Below, piece by piece: positions 42,126 through 51,632 of a stretch of 56,157 nt of DNA (position 1 is the first letter of the stretch; the number at the start of each line of letters is the position of its first letter). The notes beneath the pieces are model-generated. The model worked only from the letters and a program-made list of their open reading frames with translations, did not search any database and was not told where the DNA came from. The stretch is from Hydrogenophilus sp. Lineage in GTDB: Bacteria > Pseudomonadota > Gammaproteobacteria > Burkholderiales > Thiobacillaceae. The stretch spans positions 1 to 56,157 of the forward strand of contig DYFL01000011.1 of assembly GCA_020725195.1 (NCBI GenBank), written 5' to 3'. Made by a program: the position numbers and the translations under genes.

Positions 42126-42190
42126 CCGATACATCTCGGGCGGCAGCCGGAGCAGCCCCGGGATGCCGCCGCCCTTACAGGAGAATGCCG

Positions 42191-42649
42191 ATGCGACGCC
42201 AAGTGCAAGCCCTCGTCCTCATTGCCGGCCTGATGTCCGCCCCCGCCTGGGCGCAAGGCCTCAGGGTGGACAACGCCTGGGCCCGCGCCACCGCGCCTGG
42301 CCAGCCGGTGGCGGGGGCCTTCATGGACCTCACCGCCGCCGAGGACATGACGCTCACCCGGGCCGAGAGCCCCGCGGCCCAGACCGTGGAGCTGCACACC
42401 ATGCGCATGGAAGACGGCGTCATGGTCATGCGCCCGGTCAAGGAGATCGCGCTGCCCCGCGGCAGGACCGTGAGCCTGAAGCCGGGCGGCCTGCACATCA
42501 TGCTCATCGGCCTGAAGGCCCCCCTCGTCGCGGGGGAGAAGGCGCCGATCAGGCTGGTGCTCAAGGACGGCAAGGGCAGGGAGCAGACGGTGGAGGTCGC
42601 CGCCGAGGTGCGCGCCATGGCAGGCGGGCAGGCCGTGCATCACCACTGA
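42191..42649 (+). CDS. PCuAC-family periplasmic copper chaperone
   Basis: 152-residue secreted protein delivering Cu(I), in relatives to cytochrome oxidase. The signal peptide ends AWA/Q near residue 21. The copper motif H(M)X10MX21HXM is seen as VELHTMRMEDGVM and LHIML. ATG 42191 is chosen over ATG 42185 because AGGAG then lies 7 nt away. Ends AVHHH, another possible metal site. A shared bidirectional terminator follows. Its neighbour regBA controls oxidases in relatives, consistent with a respiratory role. Confidence 0.92.
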   Translation: MRRQVQALVLIAGLMSAPAWAQGLRVDNAWARATAPGQPVAGAFMDLTAAEDMTLTRAESPAAQTVELHTMRMEDGVMVMRPVKEIALPRGRTVSLKPGGLHIMLIGLKAPLVAGEKAPIRLVLKDGKGREQTVEVAAEVRAMAGGQAVHHH

Positions 42650-42678
42650 TGCGGGCGGCCCCGTCAGGGGCGCACAAT

Positions 42679-42708
42679 GAAAAAGCCGGCCCCGGGCCGG
42701 CTTTTTTG
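42679..42708. terminator. Bidirectional intrinsic terminator
   Basis: AAAAAGCCGGCC/GGGCCGGCTTTTTT: GC stem with A-tract before and T-tract after, between the convergent PCuAC and dsrS-like genes. Confidence 0.88.
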
Positions 42709-42713
42709 CGCCT

Positions 42714-43802
42714 TCAGCGGCCCCCGGCCCCGGCAGTCTGGCCGCGCAGGAGGCGGATCTGCGCCAGGATGGGCTGGGTCACCGGCTCGATCTTGCGCCG
42801 CATGAGCGAGCCGATGGCCGTGGAGCGGGCGAAGATGGGCGCGGTGAGCCGGTCGCTCACCCGGGCCAGGCCGGCGGCGGCCTGCGCCTCCGCGGCGAGC
42901 GCGGGGATCGCCGCCGCGACCGATCCGGCCGCCGCCGCGAGCGCCTCGGGCTCGCCCGCGGCGTAGCGCCGGCCGAGGGCGTTGAGGCTGCGGTTCACCA
43001 CGTCCTGGGTCTCGGGCCGCTCCAGGATCTCGGCGCAGGTCTCGAGGAAGGTCTGGCCCTGGGCCGAGAAGGCCTCCAGCAGGAGCCCGGCGCAGGCGTT
43101 GCCCCCGCCGGCCAGCCCTTCCAGGGCCTCCCGCCATTGCCCCAGCTCGGCCCGCTCCGCCAGCAGCGGCCCCGGCAGGGCGCAGCCCGCCTCCAGGAAG
43201 GCCACGTAATGGCTGTTGGCCCGCTTGCCGCGCCGCCAGACGGCCTCGCGCCCGGCCGCGTCCACCGCCCCCGAGGCGAGCAGCACCGCCACCGTGTCCA
43301 TGATGGCGAGATGCTCGTCCTGCAGGAAGGGCAGATGCTCGATGAGGAAGTCGGCCAGCACCCGGCCCATCTTCCCCCGGGCGACGGCCTCCCGGCGCAG
43401 CATCAGGCGGGCGTTCTCGATGGAGGGCTGCGCCCACCAGGCATACTCCGCGAGCTCGTCCGTGAGCCCGGGGGCGTGGACCACGGCGGTCACCGCCTCG
43501 GGCTCGCCGGTGAGCAGCAGGCGCCCGAGGTTGGGGCTCGCGAGCTGGCCCTGGCGGGTCCAGCGGGTGAGGTACACCGGGTAGCCTCCGGGCGAGCCCA
43601 GGGCGTGGCCCGAGAGGAACTCGCGCACCCGGCGCAGGTAGCGGTCCTCGCGGCAGGTGGGGTGCAGCGGCATCGAGGCCTCGCCCCTGTCCGTGAGGGC
43701 GTGGAGCACCAGGTTCGATTCGTCGAGGCGCACCGCCCTCACGTCCTGGGCGAGCAGGACGTTGAGCCGCAGGAGGTCCTCGGGGGCGAGCTCGTCGCTC
43801 AC
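42714..43802 (-). CDS. DsrS-like protein
   Basis: 362-residue soluble protein starting [19 protein letters not shown], then [20 protein letters not shown] and [17 protein letters not shown]. These blocks match my memory of DsrS, a cytosolic protein of unknown mechanism encoded with sulfur-oxidation dsr genes; I could not search to confirm. GTG 43802 overlaps the hemL stop (GTGA), so it is the distal gene of the thiD-thiE-hemL operon rather than of a dsr cluster. The C-terminal third is Ala-rich and helical. Confidence 0.6.
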   Translation of the reverse strand: MSDELAPEDLLRLNVLLAQDVRAVRLDESNLVLHALTDRGEASMPLHPTCREDRYLRRVREFLSGHALGSPGGYPVYLTRWTRQGQLASPNLGRLLLTGEPEAVTAVVHAPGLTDELAEYAWWAQPSIENARLMLRREAVARGKMGRVLADFLIEHLPFLQDEHLAIMDTVAVLLASGAVDAAGREAVWRRGKRANSHYVAFLEAGCALPGPLLAERAELGQWREALEGLAGGGNACAGLLLEAFSAQGQTFLETCAEILERPETQDVVNRSLNALGRRYAAGEPEALAAAAGSVAAAIPALAAEAQAAAGLARVSDRLTAPIFARSTAIGSLMRRKIEPVTQPILAQIRLLRGQTAGAGGR

Positions 43803-45085
43803 GGCGCCAGCCGATTGAAGGCCTTCCTCGCCGCCTCGACGGTGGCGTCGATGTCGGCCTCGGTGTGGGCGGCGGAGACGAAGCCCGCCTCGAAGGCCGA
43901 GGGGGCGAGGTAGACGCCCTCCAGGAGCATGAGATGGAAGAAGCGGTTGAAGGCCTCGCGGTCGGCGGCCATCACCTCCGCGTAGCCCGTCGGCGCCTTG
44001 GCCGCGAAGTAGAGGCCGAACATGCCGCCGATGCTCTGGGCGGAGAAGAGGATGCCGGCCTCTTTCGCGGCGGCGGCGAGGCCCTCCACCAGGCGCCGGG
44101 TCTGGGCGGCGAGCGCCTCGTAGAAGCCCGGCGCCTGCACGGCCTTGAGGGTGGCGAGGCCCGCCGCCACCGCGACGGGATTTCCGGACAGCGTGCCCGC
44201 CTGGTAGACGGGCCCCAGGGGCGCGAGCCTGTCCATGATCTCGGCGCGTCCCCCGAAGGCGCCCACCGGCAGCCCCCCGCCGATCACCTTGCCCAGGGTG
44301 GTCAGGTCCGGGGTGATGCCGCAGAGGCCCTGGACGCTGCCCAGGCCCACGCGGAAGCCGGTCATCACCTCGTCGAAGATCAGCACGGCGCCGTGGCGCG
44401 TGCAGTTCTCGCGCAGGGCCTCGAGGAAGCCGGGGGCCGGGGCGATGAGGTTCATGTTGCCGGCCACCGCCTCCACGATCACGCAGGCGATCTCGGCGCC
44501 GCGCTCGGCGAAGACCCGGTTCACCTGCCCGATGTCGTTGTAGTCGAGCACCAGGGTGTGGGCGGTCACCTCGGCGGGCACGCCGGCGGAGCTCGGCTGG
44601 CCGAAGGTGAGCGCCCCCGAGCCCGCCTTCACCAGGAGGCTGTCGGCGTGGCCGTGGTAGCAGCCCTCGAACTTGATCAGGGTCGAGCGGCCGGTGTGGC
44701 CGCGCGCCAGGCGGATGGCGCTCATGGTCGCCTCGGTGCCGGAGGAGACCAGGCGCACCTTCTCCATGCTGGGCACGAGCCTGACCAGGAGCTCGGCCAT
44801 CTCCAGCTCGAGCTCGGTGGGCGCGCCGAAGGACAGGCCCTTCGCGGCCGTCTCCTGCACCGCGCGCACCACCTCCGGGTGGGCGTGCCCCAGGATGAGC
44901 GGGCCCCAGGAGCCGACGTAGTCGAGATAGTCCTTGCCGTCGGCGTCCCAGACGCGGGGGCCCTCGCCGCGGGCGAAGAAGCGGGGCGTGCCGCCCACGG
45001 AGCGGAAGGCGCGCACGGGGGAGTTCACGCCCCCGGGGATGCAGTGCTGCGACTGCTCGAACAGGGTGTCGTTGCGGGAAGTCAT
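43799..45085 (-). CDS. hemL: Glutamate-1-semialdehyde 2,1-aminomutase
   Basis: PLP enzyme making 5-aminolevulinate for tetrapyrroles. 428 residues. The cofactor lysine lies in [18 protein letters not shown] (near 265), and [11 protein letters not shown] precedes it. ATG 45085 (MTSRNDTLF) is the family start; an upstream in-frame ATG at 45106 lies in thiE. It begins 2 nt after the thiE stop, which itself is derived from a repeat. Confidence 0.96.
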   Translation of the reverse strand: MTSRNDTLFEQSQHCIPGGVNSPVRAFRSVGGTPRFFARGEGPRVWDADGKDYLDYVGSWGPLILGHAHPEVVRAVQETAAKGLSFGAPTELELEMAELLVRLVPSMEKVRLVSSGTEATMSAIRLARGHTGRSTLIKFEGCYHGHADSLLVKAGSGALTFGQPSSAGVPAEVTAHTLVLDYNDIGQVNRVFAERGAEIACVIVEAVAGNMNLIAPAPGFLEALRENCTRHGAVLIFDEVMTGFRVGLGSVQGLCGITPDLTTLGKVIGGGLPVGAFGGRAEIMDRLAPLGPVYQAGTLSGNPVAVAAGLATLKAVQAPGFYEALAAQTRRLVEGLAAAAKEAGILFSAQSIGGMFGLYFAAKAPTGYAEVMAADREAFNRFFHLMLLEGVYLAPSAFEAGFVSAAHTEADIDATVEAARKAFNRLAP

Positions 45086-45086
45086 G

Positions 45087-45764
45087 TCAGTCCTCGTAAA
45101 AGTCAACGTCGCGTAGCGACACTGTTTCCCTCTCTCCCGCAGGCGGGAGAGAGGGAAACAGCGATCCGAATCGCCGGGCGGCGGCCCCGGGGTCGGGCGC
45201 CTCGTACAGCGCGCTGATCACCGCCAGCAGGTCGGCGCCCGCCTCGACGAGGGCGGCGCCGTTGTCCGGGGTGATGCCGCCGATGGCGGCGATGGGCAGC
45301 GCGAACTCGCGCCGCGCGGCGCGCAGGAGCGCGAGATCCGCGCGCCGCGCTCCGGGCTTCACCCGCGAGGGGAAGAAGCTGCCGAAGGCGAGGTAGTCCG
45401 CCCCGGCCGCGGCCGCGGCCCGCGCCCGCTCCAGGCTGTCGTAGCAGGAGGCGCCGATGATCCTGTCGGCGCCGAGGCGCCGGCGCGCCGCGGCGATCGC
45501 CCCGTCCCCGCCGCCCAGGTGCACGCCGTCGGCCTCCACCTGGGCGGCGAGCTCCACATGGTCGTTGACGATGAGCCGCGCGCCGTAGCGGCGGGTGAGC
45601 GCCCGCAGGGCCCCCGCCTGCTCCAGCCGGTGGCCGTCGCTCGCGCCCTTGTTGCGGTACTGCACCAGCCGGCAGCCGCCGGCGAGGGCCGCCTCGGTCG
45701 CCGCGAGGAGCCGCCGGCTGTCGTCCCAGTCCGGGGTGACGGCGTAGAGCCCCCTAAGCGTCAT
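45087..45764 (-). CDS. thiE: Thiamine phosphate synthase
   Basis: Joins the thiazole and pyrimidine halves of thiamine. 225 residues with the TIM-barrel blocks [39 protein letters not shown] and [10 protein letters not shown]. The final 25 residues ([20 protein letters not shown]...) are encoded by a CCCTCTCCC-type palindrome and replace the natural C-terminus. Overlaps thiD by 11 nt. Confidence 0.93.
   Translation of the reverse strand: MTLRGLYAVTPDWDDSRRLLAATEAALAGGCRLVQYRNKGASDGHRLEQAGALRALTRRYGARLIVNDHVELAAQVEADGVHLGGGDGAIAAARRRLGADRIIGASCYDSLERARAAAAAGADYLAFGSFFPSRVKPGARRADLALLRAARREFALPIAAIGGITPDNGAALVEAGADLLAVISALYEAPDPGAAARRFGSLFPSLPPAGERETVSLRDVDFYED
45108..45166. repeat. CCCTCTCCC-type palindrome with side hairpin, at the thiE 3' end
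   Basis: TTTCCCTCTCTCCCGC-AG-GCGGGAGAGAGGGAAA, plus the CGTCGCG-TAG-CGAC side hairpin (45109-45121). It forms the end of thiE. Confidence 0.8.
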
Positions 45765-46584
45765 GGTCGGAGGCGCGCGCCCAGTAGAACCGGTCGGGGA
45801 GGTGCTGGCCCATGCCGGGGCGGTAGGCGTTTTTCAGCGCCTGGTAGGTGAATTCCTGGCCGCGCTTCACGGCCTCGAGGAGGTCCGCGCCCTGGGCCAG
45901 GAAGGCGGCGATGGCCGAGGCGAGGGTGCAGCCCGAGCCGTGGTAGCTGCCGGGCAGGCGGTCCCAGGCCAGGGTCTGGATCAGGCCCTCCGGGCCGTAG
46001 AGGGAGTTGGCCACCTGCGCGGTCTGCTCATGCGCCCCGGTGATGAGCACGAACTCGCAGCCCAGCTCCAGGAGCCGTTCGGCGCATTCCTCCAGGCCGG
46101 GCGGCTCGGCATCCAGGCCCTCGTCCGTGGCCAGGCGCCGGGCCTCCAGGCTGTTGGGGGTGATGAGCGTGGTCTGCGGCAGGAGCATGTCCTTCATGGC
46201 CTCGATGAGGTTCTCCGTCGCCAGTTCGTCGCCGCGGCCGGAGGCGAGCACGGGGTCGAGCACCAGGGGGATGTCCGGGTAGTCGGAGATCACCTCGGCG
46301 ATGGCCATCACCGCCTCCACGCTGCCCAGCATGCCGATCTTGAAGGCGGCGACCGGGATGTCCTCCAGCACGCAGCGGGCCTGGTCCATCACCCACTCCG
46401 CCTCCAGGGTGGTGAAGTCCTCCACGCCCACGGTGTCCTGCACGGTCACGGCGGTGACCACGGACAGCGGCTGGCAGCCCAGCGCGGCCAGGGTGAGGAC
46501 GTCGGCCTGGAGGCCGGCGCCGCCGGTCGGGTCGGTGGCGGCGAAGGTGAGCACGGCGGGCGGGACGGCAATGGGCATGGCCAT
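45754..46584 (-). CDS. thiD: Hydroxymethylpyrimidine/phosphomethylpyrimidine kinase
   Basis: Two-step kinase making the pyrimidine diphosphate precursor of thiamine. 276 residues: ribokinase-fold start FAATDPTGGAGLQADVLT, LDPVLASGRGDEL, TPNSLEARRL and the anion-hole GSYHGSGCTLASAIAAFLAQ. Two ATGs (46584 and 46578) are possible. Transcribed away from rubredoxin. No TPP riboswitch is evident before it, unlike thiC. Confidence 0.95.
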   Translation of the reverse strand: MAMPIAVPPAVLTFAATDPTGGAGLQADVLTLAALGCQPLSVVTAVTVQDTVGVEDFTTLEAEWVMDQARCVLEDIPVAAFKIGMLGSVEAVMAIAEVISDYPDIPLVLDPVLASGRGDELATENLIEAMKDMLLPQTTLITPNSLEARRLATDEGLDAEPPGLEECAERLLELGCEFVLITGAHEQTAQVANSLYGPEGLIQTLAWDRLPGSYHGSGCTLASAIAAFLAQGADLLEAVKRGQEFTYQALKNAYRPGMGQHLPDRFYWARASDHDA

Positions 46585-46650
46585 CGGATGCGGCTTGGGG
46601 CAGAATCGCCAATTCTATTACACAGCCGCCACTCCGGCCCTCTATCCATG

Positions 46651-46715
46651 CTAACGAAGTTTTGGCGCAGATCGACATGAGCGCAGCGAAATCCACCGCA
46701 GCGGCCGGGGCCAGA
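46651..46715 (-). repeat. Element E, copy 7, across the rubredoxin start
   Basis: Minus strand: TCTGGCCCCGGCCGCTGCGG (46715-46696 region), then TTTCGCTGCGCTCATGTCGA and TCTGCGCCAAAACTTCG ending near 46654. Its 3' end matches copies 3 and 6, and its middle matches copy 5. Confidence 0.55.
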
Positions 46716-46880
46716 TACCGTGTCTGGATGTGCGTGGTCTGCGGTTTCCTCTACGACGAGGCGAAGGGGCTGCCCGGCGAGGGCGTCCCGCCGGGTACCC
46801 GCTGGGAGGACGTGCCCGTGAACTGGCAATGCCCGGAATGCGGCGCGCGCAAGGAAGACTTCGAGATGATCTCCCTCTAA
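46677..46880 (+). CDS. Rubredoxin
   Basis: 67-residue one-iron electron carrier. Iron-binding CVVCGFLYDEAKG and CPECGARKEDF (two CxxCG-type knuckles) are complete. The first 15 residues (MSAAKSTAAAGARYR) precede the normal rubredoxin start and are encoded by the complement of element E. TTG 46662 would extend it further. Adjacent to thiD-thiE-hemL as in other betaproteobacteria. Confidence 0.93.
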   Translation: MSAAKSTAAAGARYRVWMCVVCGFLYDEAKGLPGEGVPPGTRWEDVPVNWQCPECGARKEDFEMISL

Positions 46881-46897
46881 GAGCGGGACGGCAGCCG

Positions 46898-47845
46898 ATG
46901 TCCGCGGATGCGCTCGACCCGCAGCTGCGCCGCCTCTTCCTGCAGGAGGCCGAGGCCCTGCTCGGGCGCATCGAGGCCCTGCTCGGGCGATGCCGGGCCG
47001 CCCCGGCGGACGCCCCCGCCTGCCGGCATCTGGCCCACGCGCTGCACACCCTGAAGGGCCTGTCCCACACCGCGGGCGCCCACGGCCTCGCGGCCCTGGT
47101 CCAGGAGATGGAGCTCGGGCTCCGGGGCCTGCCGGGCGGCGTGCCCGATCCTTCGGGCCGGGCGCATCTGGCAGCCGCCTGCCGTGGCCTGCGCGGCCAC
47201 TTCCTGCGGCTGCAGGACCCGGCCGCGCCGCAGGAGGCCGCCCCCGTGGCCCTGACGCCCGAGCTGCTGGTCCGGCGTCTGGAGGGCGCCGCCGGGCAGG
47301 CCGCGCTGGAGGTCGGCAAGCGGGTGCGGCTCGGCGTCCTGGGCGAGGCCGGCAGGGTCCCGGCCGCCATCCTGGAGACCCTGGCCGGGCCCCTGGAGCA
47401 CCTGGTGCGCAATGCCGTGGTCCACGGCGTCGAGGCGCCGGGCGACCGGGTGCGGCAGGGCAAGCCGGCGCAGGGGGAGGTCCGCCTGGAGTTCCGGGAG
47501 GACGGCGCGCAGATTTGGATCAGCGTGAGCGACGACGGCGCCGGCGTCGACGAGGCCGCCGTGGCGGCGCGCGCCAGGCAGCTGGGCTGGCTCGCGCCGG
47601 AGGCGCCGGCGGCGCCGGAGCGCCTGCACGAGTGCCTGTTCCGGCCCGGCTTCAGCACCGCGGGGACGGTCACGGCGGTGGCCGGCCTGGGCCTGGGGCT
47701 CGACGCCGTGCGGGCGGCCGTGGCGGGACTGGGCGGCGACATCGGGCTCGAGTCCAGAGCCGGGGCGGGCACCCGCTTCACCCTGCGTCTGCCCCGCGCG
47801 GCCGCCCGGGCCGTGCTGCCGCCGTCCTCTTTGCCGGGCGGATGA
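46898..47845 (+). CDS. Shortened ChpA/CheA-like histidine kinase (Hpt plus ATPase)
   Basis: 315 residues: an N-terminal Hpt domain with the phospho-accepting His in HALHTLKGLSHTAG (near 50), joined by a short linker to a CheA-type ATPase. The ATPase N box is LVRNAVVHGVEAPGDR, with DDGAGVD, GLGLGLDAV and AGTRFTLRLP following. CheW-like, receiver and dimerisation domains are missing. In relatives, rubredoxin is followed by pilGHIJ-chpA; here only this piece remains. It could be a degenerate ChpA or a compact kinase with unknown partner. Confidence 0.75.
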   Translation: MSADALDPQLRRLFLQEAEALLGRIEALLGRCRAAPADAPACRHLAHALHTLKGLSHTAGAHGLAALVQEMELGLRGLPGGVPDPSGRAHLAAACRGLRGHFLRLQDPAAPQEAAPVALTPELLVRRLEGAAGQAALEVGKRVRLGVLGEAGRVPAAILETLAGPLEHLVRNAVVHGVEAPGDRVRQGKPAQGEVRLEFREDGAQIWISVSDDGAGVDEAAVAARARQLGWLAPEAPAAPERLHECLFRPGFSTAGTVTAVAGLGLGLDAVRAAVAGLGGDIGLESRAGAGTRFTLRLPRAAARAVLPPSSLPGG

Positions 47846-47866
47846 CCGCCCTTTTGGATCAGGCCC

Positions 47867-48691
47867 TCAGTGGGCGTTCCATTCCACCCAGCCGAACCAG
47901 GCGCTCGCCCACACCAGGATGCCGAAGCCGATGCGGTACCAGGCGAAGGCCACGAAGCTGTGGTTGGAGACGTAGCGCAGCAGCGCCTTCACGGTGAGCA
48001 TCGCGGCGACGAAGGCGGTGACGAAGCCCACCGCGAAGACCGGCAGGTCCTCCCAGCGCAGCAGCCCCCAGTTCTTGTACACGTCGTAGACCGTGGCCGC
48101 GAGCATGGTGGGGATGGCGAGGAAGAAGGAGAACTCGGTCGCCGCCTTGCGGTTCAGGCCGAAGACCACGCCGCCCATGATGGTGGCCCCGGCCCGCGAC
48201 ACCCCCGGGAACATGGCCAGGGACTGGGCGAAGCCCACCTTCAGCGCGGTCTGCCAGGGGATGTCGTCCACGGTCTGGTAGCGGGGGTGGTAGGCCCGCT
48301 TCTCGATGTAGAGGATGACGAGGCCGCCGACGATCAGGGCGCCGGCGACGGTGAGCGGGTTGAACAGATAGGCCTTGATCGTGCCGTGGAACAGGAAGCC
48401 CAGCACGGCGGCGGGCAGGAAGGCGACCAGGATGTGGCCGAGGAAGCGTCGCTGCGCGGGGTCCGTGCCGAAGCCGCCGGCGACCGCCGCGATCTTGGCG
48501 CGGTAGTCCCAGCACACGGCCAGGATGGCGCCCAGCTGGATGACGATCTTGAACACCTTGCTCTGCTCGTCGGTGTAGTCGAGCAGGTCGCCCGCGACGA
48601 TGAGATGGCCGGTGGAGGAGACGGGCAGGAATTCGGTCAGGCCCTCGACGACGCCGAGGATCGCGGCCTTGAGCAGGAGCAGGGGGTCCAA
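47867..48691 (-). CDS. uppP: Undecaprenyl-diphosphatase UppP/BacA
   Basis: Integral membrane phosphatase recycling the undecaprenyl carrier lipid. 274 residues with about eight membrane segments. The catalytic motifs [11 protein letters not shown] (near 19) and [10 protein letters not shown] (near 172) are intact. It is convergent with the ChpA-like gene and lies downstream of the phosphoribosyltransferase gene on the same strand, with a gap of 28 nt. Confers bacitracin tolerance in relatives. Confidence 0.96.
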   Translation of the reverse strand: MDPLLLLKAAILGVVEGLTEFLPVSSTGHLIVAGDLLDYTDEQSKVFKIVIQLGAILAVCWDYRAKIAAVAGGFGTDPAQRRFLGHILVAFLPAAVLGFLFHGTIKAYLFNPLTVAGALIVGGLVILYIEKRAYHPRYQTVDDIPWQTALKVGFAQSLAMFPGVSRAGATIMGGVVFGLNRKAATEFSFFLAIPTMLAATVYDVYKNWGLLRWEDLPVFAVGFVTAFVAAMLTVKALLRYVSNHSFVAFAWYRIGFGILVWASAWFGWVEWNAH

Positions 48692-48719
48692 TGGGTGTCC
48701 TAATCGTAACGGTTCTTCG

Positions 48720-49328
48720 TCATCGGGCGGCCAGGTCGAGCACGTCCTGCAGGGTCTGCCTGGGCACGCGCAGCCCGTGCCTTTGCCTGAGCAGGCGGTC
48801 GAAGGCCTCCGCGTCGGGGACCGGGGCCTCGGCCGCCCGCAGGAAGGCGCCCAGGTCCTCCACGGCCGCCCAGGGGTAGATGATCCAGCGCCACTTGACC
48901 ACCTTCCTCGCGCAGAAGTCGGGCTGCATGGGGCAGGCCGCCTTGTGCAGCAGCACCGCCGTGCGCACCTCGGCCGCGGGCAGCCGCTCCCGCACGTGGG
49001 GGATGGCCACCTCCCAGGTGTCGCCGGTGTCGGAGACGTCGTCCACGATCAGCACGCGCCGCCCCTCGATGCGCTCGGGCAGGCCGTGGCGGATGACGGT
49101 CTGCACGGCCTGGCGCGGGGCCCGGTAGTGCTCCACCTTGATGCTGGCCATGTTCATCACCCCCAGGTAGTCCGCGAGCACCCGCGCCGGGGCATAGCCG
49201 CCGCGGGCGATGGCGATGACGAGGTCGGGCTGGAAGCCGGCGTCGCGGATCCTGAAGGCGAGCCGGCGGGCGAGGCTCGCGAAGCGGTTCCAGCTGATCA
49301 GTTCGCAGGGGAGTTGTGCTTTGTCCAT
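48720..49328 (-). CDS. Purine-type phosphoribosyltransferase
   Basis: 202-residue type I phosphoribosyltransferase. The PRPP-binding loop is [15 protein letters not shown] (about 92-106), and [15 protein letters not shown] forms the pyrophosphate loop. The C-terminal [14 protein letters not shown] resembles xanthine/guanine-type and archaeal-like enzymes. The base is not certain; salvage of guanine, xanthine or hypoxanthine is most likely. ATG 49328 is weakly supported. Possibly co-transcribed with uppP. Confidence 0.85.
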   Translation of the reverse strand: MDKAQLPCELISWNRFASLARRLAFRIRDAGFQPDLVIAIARGGYAPARVLADYLGVMNMASIKVEHYRAPRQAVQTVIRHGLPERIEGRRVLIVDDVSDTGDTWEVAIPHVRERLPAAEVRTAVLLHKAACPMQPDFCARKVVKWRWIIYPWAAVEDLGAFLRAAEAPVPDAEAFDRLLRQRHGLRVPRQTLQDVLDLAAR

Positions 49329-49400
49329 GGCGTGCGGGCAGTGGTTTGCCGCTATTGTGCCCGAACTGGGTCCGCCTACGGGCGCGTGGCGGCCTCCAGT

Positions 49401-49631
49401 TCAGCGAGCCAGGCGAGGGGCGGCCTGCCGGTCGGCGCCGCACATCTCCGGCGCGGGCGCGAGGCCTGCGCAGCACGCCGGCCGCTCCCGCCGGCCGTAG
49501 AGGCGGCAGCGCCGGTCCGCGTCGAGCTGCACACAGCGCACGCCCGCCGGCTTGCCCTGGGGCATGCCGGGCAGCGGCGTGGTGATGGAGGGGGCGATGC
49601 AGCAGGCACCGCAGCCCGGTCGGCAGGCCAT
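49401..49631 (-). CDS. YkgJ-family cysteine-cluster protein
   Basis: 76-residue protein with the cysteine pattern CRPGCGACCIAPS...GVRCVQL...CRLYGRRERPACCAG, typical of YkgJ/UPF0153 putative metal- or Fe-S-binding proteins of unknown function. The ATG follows the macB stop by 2 nt, so it probably belongs to that operon. It lies 72 bp from the phosphoribosyltransferase start. Confidence 0.85.
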   Translation of the reverse strand: MACRPGCGACCIAPSITTPLPGMPQGKPAGVRCVQLDADRRCRLYGRRERPACCAGLAPAPEMCGADRQAAPRLAR

Positions 49632-49633
49632 GT

Positions 49634-50862
49634 CTACTGGTAGCGCAGGGCCTCGACGGGCGCGAGGCGCGAGGCCTTGCGCGCGGGGTACCAGCCGAAG
49701 AAGATGCCCACCGCCGAGGCCGAGGCCACCGCCAGCAGCACCGCGTGGGGCTGGAAGGCGATGTCCCAGCCGAGGGCCCGGCCGAGGCCGAGCGAACTGC
49801 CCAGGCCCAGGGCGATGCCGGCGAGCGCCCCGATGAGGGCGAGGATCACCGCCTCGACCAGGAACTGGGTCAGGATGTCGCGCCGGCGCGCGCCCACCGC
49901 CAGGCGGATGCCGATCTCCCGGGTGCGCTCGGTCACCGACACCAGCATGATGTTCATGATGCCGATGCCGCCCACCAGCAGCGAGACCGAGGCCACCGCG
50001 GCGAGCAGCGCGGAGAGGGCCTTCGAGGCGGCCTGCTCGGCCTCGACCACCTCCGAGAGGTTGCGGATGTTGAAGTCGTCGTCCTGCTCGGGCTGCAGGC
50101 GGTGGCGCTGGCGCAGCAGCTCGCGCACCTGGGCCTCGGCCGTCTTCATGTCGGCGCCGTCGGCCATCTTCACCGTGACGTTGTTCACCGTCCTGAGGCG
50201 CCCCTGGGTCGTGCCCAGGATGCGGCCGCGGGCGGTGGTGATGGGCACCAGCACGACGTCGTCCTGGTCCTGGCCCGTGAGGTTCTGGCCCTTGGGCGCG
50301 AGCAGCCCGACGACGGTGAAGGGCACGTGCTTGACCCGCAGGGTCTGGCCGGTGGGATCGGTGCCGCCGAAGAGCATCTCGGCCACGGTCTGGCCCACCA
50401 CGGCCACCTTGGCGCCGCTCCTGAGGTCGTTGTCGTCGAGCGCCCGGCCGCGGGCGACGCCCCACTCCCGCGCCGCCAGGTATTCGGGCGTGACGCCGTA
50501 GATGAGGGTGGACCAGTTGAGGTTGCCGTAGACGATCTGCCCCGTGCCCCGCAGGGCGGGGGCGGCGGCGAGGGTCCGGGGCACCTCGTCGCGGATGGCG
50601 GCGGCGTCGGCCTCGGTGAGGGTGTTGCGGCTGCCGGCGCCGAGGCGCACGCCGCTGGTGGTGACGGTGCCGGGCAGCACCAGCATGAGATTGGTGCCCA
50701 GGCCCCTGAGCTGCTCGGCCACCCGCTGCTTCGCGCCCTCGCCCACCGCCAGCATGGTGATCACGGCGGCCACGCCGATGATGATCCCCAGGGTGGTCAG
50801 CGCGCTGCGCAGCTTGTTGGCGCGCAGGCTGCGCAGGGCGCTGCGGGCGGTGTCGCTCAGGT

Positions 50863-50866
<4 letters not shown>
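49634..50866 (-). CDS. macB: MacB-type ABC exporter permease
   Basis: 410-residue permease of the MacB/LolCE fold: one N-terminal membrane helix, a large periplasmic domain (60-280) and three C-terminal helices. The family motif TERTREIGIRLAVGARR follows the second helix. The usual N-terminal ATPase of MacB is separate here. ATG 50866 overlaps the ATPase stop by 4 nt. With the adaptor it should form a tripartite exporter. A tolC-like gene may begin at the window's right end. Confidence 0.93.
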
Positions 50867-51594
<728 letters not shown>

Positions 51595-51632
51595 GGCGGG
51601 GGCAGGCGCCGAACCGGCGGTGTGGCCGCTGC

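Noticed and set aside
46585-46660. TPP riboswitch before thiD
   Set aside because: None of the conserved TPP aptamer blocks found before thiC occur here.
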